Source: SIG575 sp045595725 (lineage in GTDB: Bacteria > Bacillota > Clostridia > Oscillospirales > Acutalibacteraceae). From it: a DNA stretch of 20,255 bases. The stretch covers positions 1-20,255 of the forward strand of contig JAZOAY010000046.1 of the NCBI GenBank assembly GCA_045595725.1, given 5' to 3'. The position numbers and the translations under genes are program-made. The notes below the pieces were generated by a model, which saw only the letters and a list, made by a program, of their open reading frames with translations, ran no database searches and had not been told where the DNA came from. Shown here in pieces: positions 1-7,246 of this stretch (position 1 is its first letter; each line of letters starts with the position of its first letter).

Positions 1-22
1 ATTATTTCCATTTTTCAAGTTT

Positions 23-31
23 TGTGATAAT
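23..31 (+). promoter_or_regulatory. possible extended -10 promoter of the cytidylate kinase-like gene
   Basis: TGT followed by GATAAT (26-31) resembles an extended -10 element, about 40 bases ahead of the start codon at 72. No convincing -35 box is visible in the few bases available upstream. The ribosome binding site is AAAGGAG at 56-62. Confidence 0.3.
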
Positions 32-71
32 ATATATTTGTAAGTCACACAACAGAAAGGAGATTTCTGAT

Positions 72-689
72 ATGAAAAACAATTTAATTATTACCATCAG
101 CCGTGAATACGGTTCCGGCGGTCGTGAAATAGGCGAAAAACTTGCTATGGAACTGGGTATTCCCTTTTATGACAAAGCAATTATAGATAAAGCCGCTAAA
201 GAAACAGGTTTCTGTGCCGAGTTCATTGAAAAAGAGGAACAAAAAGTTACAAACAGTCTCCTTTTCAACCTTGCAACGAACTCCTATTCTTTCGGCAACA
301 TGGTTTCACATTACGGACAGTCTCTTTCAGATCAGGTTTTCCAGGCTGAAGCCAAAATTATCAAAGAACTGGCTTCTGAAGGCTCATGCGTAATCGTCGG
401 CAGATGCGCTGATTATATTCTCAAAAATCAGTTCCCCTGTTTCAATGTTTTTATCTGCGCTGATTTTGAAAAAAGATGCGAAAGAGCAATTAAAATTGAC
501 TGCATCGCAAAAGAGAATGCCGCGGATATCGTAAAGAAAAAAGACAAAGCGAGAATACGTCACAATCAGTTCTACGGCTCACAGGATTGGGGCGATGCAA
601 GAAATTACGACATCACTCTCAACAGCGGAAACCTCGGAATTGAAAATGCGGTTCAGATACTTAAAACAGCAATTGAGAATTACAGATAA
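72..689 (+). CDS. cytidylate kinase-like family protein
   Basis: A 205-residue cytosolic protein of the cytidylate kinase-like (AAA_26) family, expected to be a nucleotide-binding P-loop phosphotransferase. The N-terminus reads IITISREYGSGGREIGEKLA. The family's GSGGREIG loop (residues 14-21) takes the place of the usual GxxGxGK loop of Cmk, and it is followed by the IPFYDKAII segment typical of the group. GSCVIVGRCADYIL in mid-protein and the C-terminal Arg-rich RHNQFYG segment also match it. The start at 72 was chosen over an upstream GTG at 24 because AAAGGAG lies 9 bases before it and the family signature begins at once. It is probably not the essential CMP kinase, since family members are often duplicated beside a true cmk. 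The substrate is not established. The gene ends at a hairpin terminator and converges on the PHP gene. Confidence 0.85.
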   Translation: MKNNLIITISREYGSGGREIGEKLAMELGIPFYDKAIIDKAAKETGFCAEFIEKEEQKVTNSLLFNLATNSYSFGNMVSHYGQSLSDQVFQAEAKIIKELASEGSCVIVGRCADYILKNQFPCFNVFICADFEKRCERAIKIDCIAKENAADIVKKKDKARIRHNQFYGSQDWGDARNYDITLNSGNLGIENAVQILKTAIENYR

Positions 690-701
690 ACATAAATTTA
701 A

Positions 702-727
702 CCCCCGATTTTCATCGGGGGTTTCTG
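702..727 (+). terminator. rho-independent terminator
   Basis: A perfect 8-bp stem, CCCCCGAT (702-709) and ATCGGGGG (714-721), has a TTTC loop and is followed by TTTCTGTT. It lies 12 bases after the stop of the kinase-like gene and ends just before the stop codon of the convergent PHP gene. The opposite strand has only a broken T tract (TTAAATTT), so termination there would be weaker. Confidence 0.85.
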
Positions 728-2098
728 TTATACAATAGCTCTGTAAAGTTCCTGGAAGAGGATGAAGAATCTGCAGCTTATAAAACGATACCAGAGGTAT
801 TCGATTTTTGCTGCAAGTGACTCATCTTTTTCATACACAAGATCTGCTTCGCCATCATCAATTGTAAAGGGCTGGCTTGCTGCACAACCGCCTTCACCGA
901 AGATTTCAGCACGTACGTAGAGGAATTCTTCTGAGCCTTCAACCTGAGAAAGGTCAATTGTTGATGTACCTGTACCGTTCACTTCAGTTTTTGCAACAAT
1001 CTTGCCGTTTGCAATCCACTGAACAAAATCTGCGTTTTCAACGTCCATTGTGATTGTTGTACCGTCAACAACAACGTTAGTTGCCATTGGAACAGATTTG
1101 TTCTGATTCATAACGTCAATTGTTTCTGCAGGTCCGAGAACAGGGTTATCATGAATCTTTCTTGTAACTGCAAAGAAATTGCCGTTGTACATTGTTTCTT
1201 TAACATTTTCCGCTGTGTTTTCAGGCATCATGAAAACGCTGAATGATGAGTCAACTTTGTTGAGTTCATGAGCGTCACTGTTTGAATAACCCCATACTGT
1301 TCTGCCGTAGGGAAGAGTTGCCATAAGGATATTGTCCCAGAGGTTTCTGTCCCAAGGAGTTGCATTGTTGGTTTCGTTGAAAACTTCCATACCGAGGCAT
1401 GAGTCGTAATCAAGGAAAATCTTTGCAAAATAATCAATGAATTCGGGATCGTTAACGCCTTCTCTTGTGTCAATCCAGTCACCGGGATGAGCGATAACTG
1501 AGTAACCACCATTTTCTTCAGCAAACTGAACTGCTTCACGGTGGCCGTTTTCAAGACCTGCATGACCTGTACCAACACCACGTTCAAGACCGTAGCCTAC
1601 AACGTGACCTTTTGTAAGTGTGATACCGTTAAGTTCGTTTGCACCTGTTACACAAGCAAGACCGAAATCACGAGTTGAACCGTCTGCCATAGGATATGTA
1701 CCCTCTGTAACACCTTTGAATTCTTCATCTGTAAGGTGTTCCATTGTGTAACCTATAAGATACTGATAATAATAAAGAGCTGCTTTTACAGGTTCTTCAT
1801 TCCATGCAACACCTGTAACAGAGTGGTCAGCCATACCAAGGAAACCAAAGCCCTGATTATAGTATTCCATAACCATTTCCTTGAGTGTTACAGTAGCATC
1901 GCTGTAAGTTGAATGTGTATGGAGGCTTCCTTTATAACCTGTCCATGCATCTTCGCCTTCCCATACAACATCTTTGTAAGGGTTATTGATTGTGATTGTT
2001 TTTTCAGCCTCTCCACCTGCAAAAGCAACAATTCCCATTGTTGAGAAAATTGTTACGCAGAGAAGAACACTGAGAAATTTTGTGAATTTCTTTGACAT
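728..2098 (-). CDS. secreted PHP-domain metallophosphoesterase
   Basis: A 456-residue protein with a classic signal peptide: MSKKFTK, a hydrophobic core, and AFA-GG with a likely cleavage near residue 27. The mature part carries a PHP (polymerase and histidinol phosphatase) domain. The metal-site motifs visible are H60-x-H62, D91-H92, E155, H204 (IAHPGDW) and D275-x-H277 (SNSDAH). This is the usual constellation for a metal-dependent phosphoesterase acting outside the membrane. A small beta-rich domain follows (about 325-415). The last 28 residues form an unusual aromatic, partly hydrophobic tail with Arg and Cys. The start is supported by AAAGGAG 9 bases upstream of the ATG. The gene is monocistronic and divergent from deoD. 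The substrate is unknown; phosphate release from extracellular phosphoesters is an inference from the family. Confidence 0.85.
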   Translation of the reverse strand: MSKKFTKFLSVLLCVTIFSTMGIVAFAGGEAEKTITINNPYKDVVWEGEDAWTGYKGSLHTHSTYSDATVTLKEMVMEYYNQGFGFLGMADHSVTGVAWNEEPVKAALYYYQYLIGYTMEHLTDEEFKGVTEGTYPMADGSTRDFGLACVTGANELNGITLTKGHVVGYGLERGVGTGHAGLENGHREAVQFAEENGGYSVIAHPGDWIDTREGVNDPEFIDYFAKIFLDYDSCLGMEVFNETNNATPWDRNLWDNILMATLPYGRTVWGYSNSDAHELNKVDSSFSVFMMPENTAENVKETMYNGNFFAVTRKIHDNPVLGPAETIDVMNQNKSVPMATNVVVDGTTITMDVENADFVQWIANGKIVAKTEVNGTGTSTIDLSQVEGSEEFLYVRAEIFGEGGCAASQPFTIDDGEADLVYEKDESLAAKIEYLWYRFISCRFFILFQELYRAIV

Positions 2099-2118
2099 TT
2101 TTCATTACTCCTTTGCGT

Positions 2119-2136
2119 GTGCTTTATGAAAAGCAC
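2119..2136 (-). promoter_or_regulatory. hairpin/dyad in the leader of the PHP gene
   Basis: A perfect 7-bp inverted repeat, GTGCTTT and AAAGCAC, with a 4-base centre, lies just upstream of the ribosome binding site of the PHP gene. It could be an RNA hairpin affecting translation or stability, or a DNA operator. It has no T tract, so it is not a terminator. Confidence 0.45.
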
Positions 2137-2149
2137 AAATTTCACAGTA

Positions 2150-2180
2150 ATATAATCTCATTTTTAACGAAAAAAGTCAA
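2150..2180 (-). promoter_or_regulatory. possible promoter of the PHP gene
   Basis: On the minus strand TTGACT (2180-2175) is followed, 18-19 bases later, by an AT-rich -10-like stretch (TTATAT, 2155-2150). The -35 box is good and the -10 box and spacing are imperfect. Confidence 0.3.
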
Positions 2181-2199
2181 GATATTTTGATAAATATTG

Positions 2200-2228
2200 T
2201 TTATATTTTATTGAATATATGGTATTAT
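2200..2228 (+). promoter_or_regulatory. possible promoter of the deoD operon
   Basis: TTTATA (2200-2205) and TATTAT (2223-2228) are 17 bases apart, upstream of the AAAAGGAG site (2237-2244) of deoD. The region is extremely AT-rich, so the boxes are weakly distinguished. Confidence 0.35.
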
Positions 2229-2254
2229 ATAGGATGAAAAGGAGTGATTTTGTT

Positions 2255-2983
2255 ATGTCAAAAAATTATCCTACCCCTCATATAAATGCAACACCCGATG
2301 ATTTTGCAAAAACCGTGCTTATGCCCGGTGACCCTCTGAGAGCAAAATTTATTGCTGAAAATTTTCTTGAAAACACACGTCTTGTAAATAACGTCCGAGG
2401 TATTCACGGTTATACAGGCACTTACAAAAATGTGCCTGTATCAGTTATGGCAAGCGGAATGGGCATGCCTTCAATGGGTATTTACAGTTATGAGCTTTTC
2501 AACTTTTTTGATGTTGATAATATTATCAGAATAGGTTCAGCAGGTGCTCTTAACGAAGATATCATGGTACGTGATATTGTTCTCGGTATGGGGGCATGTA
2601 CTAACTCAGATTATCAGAGTCAGTATAATCTTCCCGGCACTTTCTCCCCTGTGGCAAGTTTTGAGCTGCTTAAAACCGCAGCAGAAGAATGTGAAAAGAA
2701 AGGTGTAAACACTCATATCGGTAACATTCTTTCTTCCGATACATTCTACTGTGCCGACAGTACGGTTAATGATAAATGGGCAAGAATGGGCGTTCTTGCA
2801 GTTGAGATGGAAGCAGCAGCACTTTATATGAACGCTGCATACGCTAAGAAAAACGCCCTTGCAATATGTACAATCAGCGATAACATCATGACAGGCGAAG
2901 CATTGGATTCTGACGCACGACAGAATTCATTTACTGAAATGATGGAAATTGCTCTTGAAACTACATTGAGGATAACAAAGTAA
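2255..2983 (+). CDS. deoD: purine nucleoside phosphorylase, DeoD type
   Basis: A 242-residue hexameric-type purine nucleoside phosphorylase. It cleaves (deoxy)inosine, guanosine or adenosine with phosphate to the base and (deoxy)ribose 1-phosphate in the cytosol. Family motifs seen are the phosphate-binding PGDPLRAKFIAE near the N-terminus, ASGMGMPSMGIYSYEL, RIGSAGAL, the ribose-binding VEMEAAALY, and TISDN with the catalytic Asp at residue 209 (Asp204 in E. coli). Length matches the family. The start at 2255 was preferred over an upstream start at 2219 because AAAAGGAG sits 10 bases before it and the protein begins MSKNYPTPHINA as expected. The next gene, deoB, begins 1 base after its stop, and DeoB uses the sugar phosphate made here. 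Confidence 0.97.
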   Translation: MSKNYPTPHINATPDDFAKTVLMPGDPLRAKFIAENFLENTRLVNNVRGIHGYTGTYKNVPVSVMASGMGMPSMGIYSYELFNFFDVDNIIRIGSAGALNEDIMVRDIVLGMGACTNSDYQSQYNLPGTFSPVASFELLKTAAEECEKKGVNTHIGNILSSDTFYCADSTVNDKWARMGVLAVEMEAAALYMNAAYAKKNALAICTISDNIMTGEALDSDARQNSFTEMMEIALETTLRITK

Positions 2984-2984
2984 A

Positions 2985-4154
2985 ATGAAAAGAATATTTT
3001 TATGCATTCTTGACAGTTTCGGTATCGGTAACGCCCCGGACTCGTCACTTTTCGGAGATGAAAACTCAAACACTCTTAAAAGCATTTCTTCATCGCCTTA
3101 TTTTCATATACCAAATCTTCTGAAAATGGGACTTGGTAACATTGATGGTGTTAACTATTTGCCGAAAGAAGAAAGTCCCTCTGCTTTTTTCTGCAGACTG
3201 ACTGAAAAATCAAAAGGCAAAGATACAACAATCGGTCATTGGGAAATCGGGGGAATAGTTTCCGAAAACCCCCTCCCCGTATACCCTGACGGTTTTCCCG
3301 AAGATGTTATAAAAGAATTCGAAGAAAAAGCAGGCATAGCTACACTCTGCAATAAACCTTATTCAGGCACAGAGGTTATTAACGATTATGGTGAAGAACA
3401 TGTAAAAACAGGCAAACTCATCATTTACACTTCCGCTGACAGCGTTTTTCAGATTGCAGCACACGAAGAAATAATTCCGCCTGAAAAATTATATGAATAC
3501 TGCCGTATTGCAAGAAAAATTCTCACCGGAAAGCACGGTGTAGGCAGAGTTATTGCAAGACCTTTCATCGGCGAAAAAGGTAATTTCACAAGAACTTCAA
3601 ACAGACATGATTTTTCAATCGAACCGCCGAAAGATACTATTCTTGATGCTTTGAACAAAAACGGTTTTGATACAATAGCTATCGGTAAAATCACAGATAT
3701 TTTTGCAGGTAAAGGAATTTCCGAAAGTATTTTCACCCGCTCAAACCGTGAAGGCATGGAAAAGATGTCAGAATATACAGAGAAAAATTTCAACGGACTT
3801 TGCTTTGTAAATCTTGTTGATTTTGATATGGTTTACGGTCACAGAAGAGATATTGACGGTTATGCAAAAGCACTCAGCGAATTTGATGCTTTTCTTCCGG
3901 ATTTTATTGATAAAATGAATGATGATGATTTACTTATCATTACCGCTGACCACGGTTGCGACCCTGCTTTCAAAGGAACTGACCACACAAGAGAATGTGT
4001 CCCACTTATTGCATATTCAAAGAAAGCAAAAAGCACAAACGGCAACACAAGAAACTCTTTTTCAGATATCGCTGATACAATTGCTGAATTTTTCGGAATT
4101 GATTTTCCCGGTGACGGAGAAAGTTTCCTCAACAAAATTGACTTTGCTTTATGA
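2985..4154 (+). CDS. deoB: phosphopentomutase
   Basis: A 389-residue phosphopentomutase of the alkaline phosphatase superfamily. It interconverts (deoxy)ribose 1-phosphate and 5-phosphate, linking nucleoside breakdown to central metabolism. Visible motifs are the metal-site Asp10 (CILDSFGIG), the active-site Thr81 in GKDTTIGHWE, SGTEVIND, GNFTRTSNRHDF, DFDMVYGHRRD, TADHGCDP and GTDHTRE. Together these supply the two-manganese site. The third residue of the DTT segment is Ile83, where Bacillus and E. coli enzymes have Thr; the nucleophilic Thr is intact. The gene starts 1 base after the deoD stop, with GAGG at 2968-2971 inside deoD, so translational coupling is likely. Confidence 0.97.
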   Translation: MKRIFLCILDSFGIGNAPDSSLFGDENSNTLKSISSSPYFHIPNLLKMGLGNIDGVNYLPKEESPSAFFCRLTEKSKGKDTTIGHWEIGGIVSENPLPVYPDGFPEDVIKEFEEKAGIATLCNKPYSGTEVINDYGEEHVKTGKLIIYTSADSVFQIAAHEEIIPPEKLYEYCRIARKILTGKHGVGRVIARPFIGEKGNFTRTSNRHDFSIEPPKDTILDALNKNGFDTIAIGKITDIFAGKGISESIFTRSNREGMEKMSEYTEKNFNGLCFVNLVDFDMVYGHRRDIDGYAKALSEFDAFLPDFIDKMNDDDLLIITADHGCDPAFKGTDHTRECVPLIAYSKKAKSTNGNTRNSFSDIADTIAEFFGIDFPGDGESFLNKIDFAL

Positions 4155-4184
4155 TTATTGTAGAATAGATTTCAGGTGATTTTT

Positions 4185-5270
4185 ATGTTTACAATCAAAG
4201 AACAGAAAACAGTCTGCGAAATTTCTCCCTCTGAGAATAACGGAAGAAACAGCGAAGGAGATTTTGTTACACTGAACGACGGCACTATTATGTTTGCTTA
4301 CAGCAGATATAACTCCTCAGGCGGTGAAGATGACGATGCGTGTGACATTGCTGTACTTTTTTCACACGACAACGGAGAAAGTTTTACCGACGGCAGAATT
4401 TTAATCAGAGCCACAGATTTTGGTGTTAAAAATTTAATGAGTGTCACTTTAAGACGTATGATTAACGGAGACTTAGGTGTTTTCTTTCTCAAAAAAGAAC
4501 TGAACGGAAATTCTGAGGTTATCCTCTGCCGTTCAGATGATGAGGGAAAAAGTTTTTATAAAACAACAAGATGTGTTCCTGATACATTTCCCGCATATCA
4601 CGTTATGAACAATTGCAGAGTTCTGAAAACAACTGATAACAAATGGTTTATCCCTGTTGCATTACACAGAAAAGGTACAAACAGCGACGGCGAACTTGAT
4701 TTTGATTACTACGCTTTCTCTCTGCTTTTCTGTTCTGAAGATGACGGTGAAACCTGGAAAGAACTGCCTCACAAATTTACAAACCCTGCTCCGCACACAG
4801 AAACAGGATTGCAGGAACCGGGTATTACTGAACTTACAAACGGCATTTTATATACATATTTCAGAACTGACTGTATGTGTCAGTACGAGAGTTTTTCCTG
4901 TGACGGCGGTAAAACATGGACTACTGCTTCACCTTCACGTTTTACATCCCCCGAGTCACCTATGCTTATCAAAAAAAATCCTTATTCAGGAAAATTCTAT
5001 GCGATTTATAACCCCATACCTAACTACAACATCAGAGAAATCACAGGAGAATTTTTTCATGCAGGAAGAACACCCATTGTTCTTTGCGAAAGTGATGACG
5101 GAATAAATTTTTCTGACCTTGCAATAATTGAAGAAGATAAAGACAGAGGTTACTGTTACCCCTCTTTATACTTTCTTGACGAAAACACAATACTCACTTC
5201 TTTCTGTTCAGGAGGAAAAGAAGACGGCAGTTGTCTTAACAAAACCACAATAAAGAAAATTAAAATATAA
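4185..5270 (+). CDS. sialidase-like Asp-box (BNR repeat) beta-propeller protein
   Basis: A 361-residue protein of the sialidase/neuraminidase-like six-bladed propeller superfamily. Four canonical Asp boxes (SxDxGxxF/W) are visible at residues 60-67, 117-124, 184-191 and 238-245, with a degenerate fifth at 302-309. The QEPGITELTNG and YPSLYFLDENTILTSF segments are typical of BNR_2-type sialidase-family proteins. There is no signal peptide, so a cytosolic exo-glycosidase acting on imported oligosaccharide is inferred. Sialic acid specificity is unproven, because Asp boxes also occur in non-sialidases. The ATG at 4185 is preferred to the in-frame GTG at 4176, because AGGTG (4174-4178) serves as its ribosome binding site and overlaps that GTG. 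It follows deoB by 30 bases and precedes the GH5 gene by 10. Confidence 0.75.
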   Translation: MFTIKEQKTVCEISPSENNGRNSEGDFVTLNDGTIMFAYSRYNSSGGEDDDACDIAVLFSHDNGESFTDGRILIRATDFGVKNLMSVTLRRMINGDLGVFFLKKELNGNSEVILCRSDDEGKSFYKTTRCVPDTFPAYHVMNNCRVLKTTDNKWFIPVALHRKGTNSDGELDFDYYAFSLLFCSEDDGETWKELPHKFTNPAPHTETGLQEPGITELTNGILYTYFRTDCMCQYESFSCDGGKTWTTASPSRFTSPESPMLIKKNPYSGKFYAIYNPIPNYNIREITGEFFHAGRTPIVLCESDDGINFSDLAIIEEDKDRGYCYPSLYFLDENTILTSFCSGGKEDGSCLNKTTIKKIKI

Positions 5271-5280
5271 GGAGATCAAA

Positions 5281-6747
5281 ATGGATACTATCAGAGTACA
5301 GGGCATGAAATTCGTTGATTCTCACGGCAGAGAAAGAATTTTCACGGGCATGAACGTCTGTGACAAAACAAATTACACCCCCGGCTTTGTCGCAAATGAA
5401 TTTTCAAAAGATTTGTTCTGGGTTGACGAATTCAGAAAAAAAGGTTTTAACATTATCAGACTTGGTATGACCTGGTCTGTTGTTGAACCTGAAAAAGGAA
5501 AATATAACGAAGAATATTTAAACTCCATTGAAAAAATCATGGACTACTGCCACGAAAAAGGAATTTATGTTTACCTTGACATGCATCAGGACTTGTTCTG
5601 TTCCAAAACAGGTGCAGGTGACGGTGCTCCGGACTGGGCAATCGACTCCGCTCCCTATAAATTCCAGAAAACAAAAATTGTCTGGGCAGAAGGTTACTTC
5701 TGGGGCAGAGCAGTCCACAGAGCTTTTGATAATTTCTGGACAAACAAAAAAGTTGACGAAGACGGACTCACGGATTGTTTCGCAAACATGTGGAAACATG
5801 TGGCTGAGCGTCTTGGCGACCATCCCGCACTTTTCGGCTTTGACGTTTTCAACGAGCCTTTCCCCGGGAAAGACGGTGGTAAAGTTTTCAGAAAACTTAT
5901 TGCAAAGCTTGTACATACTACTCTTTTTGACAAAAGAATCAACAAATGCAAACTCATTAAAGATGCTCTCGGAAAAGAAAAAATCAGAGTTCTCGACCAT
6001 TACAACGGAGATGTTTTCCACTCAATCGTCTGTGCCGGTCAGGATCTTATCAATAAATTTGATAAAGAAAGATACATGCCTTTTCTCAATAAAACCGCTT
6101 CAAAAATCAGAGAAGTAACTGATAAGGGTGTTCTGTTCATCGAAAACTCATATTATTCAAACCTTGGTATTCCTTGTGCGAACATGCCCATTGAAGTCAA
6201 TGGCAAAAGAGAAGAACAGCAATGTTTTTCACCTCACGGATACGACCTTATGGTTGATACTCCCCTTTACAAATTCGCTTCAAATTCACGTGTTGATTCG
6301 ATTTTCGGCGAACACAGAAATACTCAGATGAAAACTCAGAATCCCGTTCTTGTAGGCGAATGGGGCGGTTTCTCTGAGGGTAACGAATGGTTCCCTCACA
6401 TCGAACATCTTATCGACATTTTCGACAGCTACAAATGGAGTAATACATACTGGGCCTATTGGAAAGAACTTCTTGACGAAGAAATCATGACTGTTCTTTC
6501 TCGTCCCTATCCAAAAGCAGTTACGGGAGATATTATCTCTTACAAACACGACAGAGAAAACAAGGAATTTATCCTTAAATACAATCAGGATAAAGAATAC
6601 GACGTACCTACCGTAATTTTTGCTCACAAGAACGTAAAAGAAGTTATCACCGATGGTGAAGTCAAAATACTCCCCATAACAGAAGATGCTTCTGACATTG
6701 AAATTACAACAGGTATTGGTGAACATACCATAAGAGTTAAATTTTAA
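5281..6747 (+). CDS. GH5 glycoside hydrolase, endoglycoceramidase-like
   Basis: A 488-residue clan A (beta/alpha)8 glycosidase. The acid/base is Glu192 in FDVFNEPFPG and the nucleophile is Glu360 in VGEWGG. Other GH5 features are FNIIRLGMTWS, YLDMHQD and the SPHGYD segment. The segment with AFDNFW and the small C-terminal beta domain (about 410-488) are typical of the endoglycoceramidase-like branch (Glyco_hydro_5_C). That branch cleaves beta-linked oligosaccharides from ceramide, but it also contains beta-glucosidase and galactosidase members. No signal peptide is present, which makes action on intact membrane glycolipids outside the cell unlikely. TAAGGAG overlaps the previous gene's stop and gives an ideal ribosome binding site. 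It is the last gene of the deoD operon. The family assignment is firm; the substrate is not. Confidence 0.85.
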   Translation: MDTIRVQGMKFVDSHGRERIFTGMNVCDKTNYTPGFVANEFSKDLFWVDEFRKKGFNIIRLGMTWSVVEPEKGKYNEEYLNSIEKIMDYCHEKGIYVYLDMHQDLFCSKTGAGDGAPDWAIDSAPYKFQKTKIVWAEGYFWGRAVHRAFDNFWTNKKVDEDGLTDCFANMWKHVAERLGDHPALFGFDVFNEPFPGKDGGKVFRKLIAKLVHTTLFDKRINKCKLIKDALGKEKIRVLDHYNGDVFHSIVCAGQDLINKFDKERYMPFLNKTASKIREVTDKGVLFIENSYYSNLGIPCANMPIEVNGKREEQQCFSPHGYDLMVDTPLYKFASNSRVDSIFGEHRNTQMKTQNPVLVGEWGGFSEGNEWFPHIEHLIDIFDSYKWSNTYWAYWKELLDEEIMTVLSRPYPKAVTGDIISYKHDRENKEFILKYNQDKEYDVPTVIFAHKNVKEVITDGEVKILPITEDASDIEITTGIGEHTIRVKF

Positions 6748-6751
6748 ATAT

Positions 6752-6793
6752 AAAAATGGGAAAGTACATTTTTTCGGACTTTCCCATTTTTTT
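6752..6793 (+). terminator. rho-independent terminator of the deoD-GH5 operon
   Basis: A perfect 14-bp stem (6752-6765 and 6778-6791, core ATGGGAAAGT/ACTTTCCCAT) with a 12-base loop runs into seven Ts. It lies 5 bases after the GH5 stop and separates this operon from the nuclease unit. Confidence 0.92.
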
Positions 6794-6797
6794 GTGA

Positions 6798-6826
6798 TTG
6801 AAAAAGGATTTAAAATACTATATAAC
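6798..6826 (+). promoter_or_regulatory. promoter of the small protein/nuclease operon
   Basis: TTGAAA (6798-6803), a 17-base spacer and TATAAC (6821-6826). The predicted transcription start falls at about 6833, right at the GAGGTGAT ribosome binding site (6833-6840), so the leader would be only about a dozen bases. Confidence 0.65.
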
Positions 6827-6844
6827 TATTCCGAGGTGATATAA

Positions 6845-7246
6845 ATGAACGTTGCAGTCTGCATTGATGATAACTGCGGTATGCTTTTTAATTCAAGGAG
6901 GCAAAGCCGTGACAGAATTCTTATTGAAGATTTTCTCAGAACTGCGGAAAATAACAGGGTTTTTATCAGAAGTTTTTCTGAAAAACTTTTTACCGACATG
7001 AACGTTTCAGTAAATGACAACTGCCTTGATGAGGCAGAAGAAAACGACTTCTGTTTTGTTGAAGATGAATGCATTCTCCCCTTTTCTCAGAAAATCAGAA
7101 AGCTTATCATTTACAAATGGAACAGAGTTTATCCGTCTGATTTCTGTTTTGAAATGCCCGATGGATTTACCCTTACTGAAACTTTTGAATTTCAGGGAAG
7201 TTCACACGAAAAAATAACCAGGGAGATTTATGTTAATGAAAATTAA
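6845..7246 (+). CDS. small conserved-looking protein encoded with a nuclease
   Basis: A 133-residue acidic protein with no signal peptide or membrane segment, so presumably cytosolic. It opens with MNVAVCIDDNCGMLFNSRRQ, then SRDRILIEDFL, contains KLIIYKWNRVYPSDFCFEM, and ends SSHEKITREIYV. From memory, such proteins occur in clostridia next to surface nucleases and are sometimes labelled ribonuclease Z. I see no metallo-beta-lactamase HxHxDH motif, so that label is not supported. Five Cys are present without a clear CxxC. The gene has its own promoter and a good GAGGTGAT site, and its 3' end overlaps the nuclease start by 17 bases, which indicates translational coupling. A role as regulator, chaperone or inhibitor of the nuclease is possible but unsupported by motifs. 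Confidence 0.8.
   Translation: MNVAVCIDDNCGMLFNSRRQSRDRILIEDFLRTAENNRVFIRSFSEKLFTDMNVSVNDNCLDEAEENDFCFVEDECILPFSQKIRKLIIYKWNRVYPSDFCFEMPDGFTLTETFEFQGSSHEKITREIYVNEN

Noticed and set aside
1228..1587. Second - strand open frame within the PHP gene
   Set aside because: It is out of frame with a protein carrying a signal peptide and a full set of PHP metal ligands, and has no ribosome binding site.
4176..4184. GTG start for the sialidase-like protein
   Set aside because: The GTG is part of the AGGTG sequence that serves as ribosome binding site for the ATG at 4185.
5518..6118. Long open frames on both strands inside the GH5 gene
   Set aside because: The in-frame GH5 protein has complete catalytic motifs; the others are overlapping shadows without ribosome binding sites.
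6845..7246. Ribonuclease Z identity for the small protein
   Set aside because: It is far too short for a metallo-beta-lactamase nuclease and has no HxHxDH motif.
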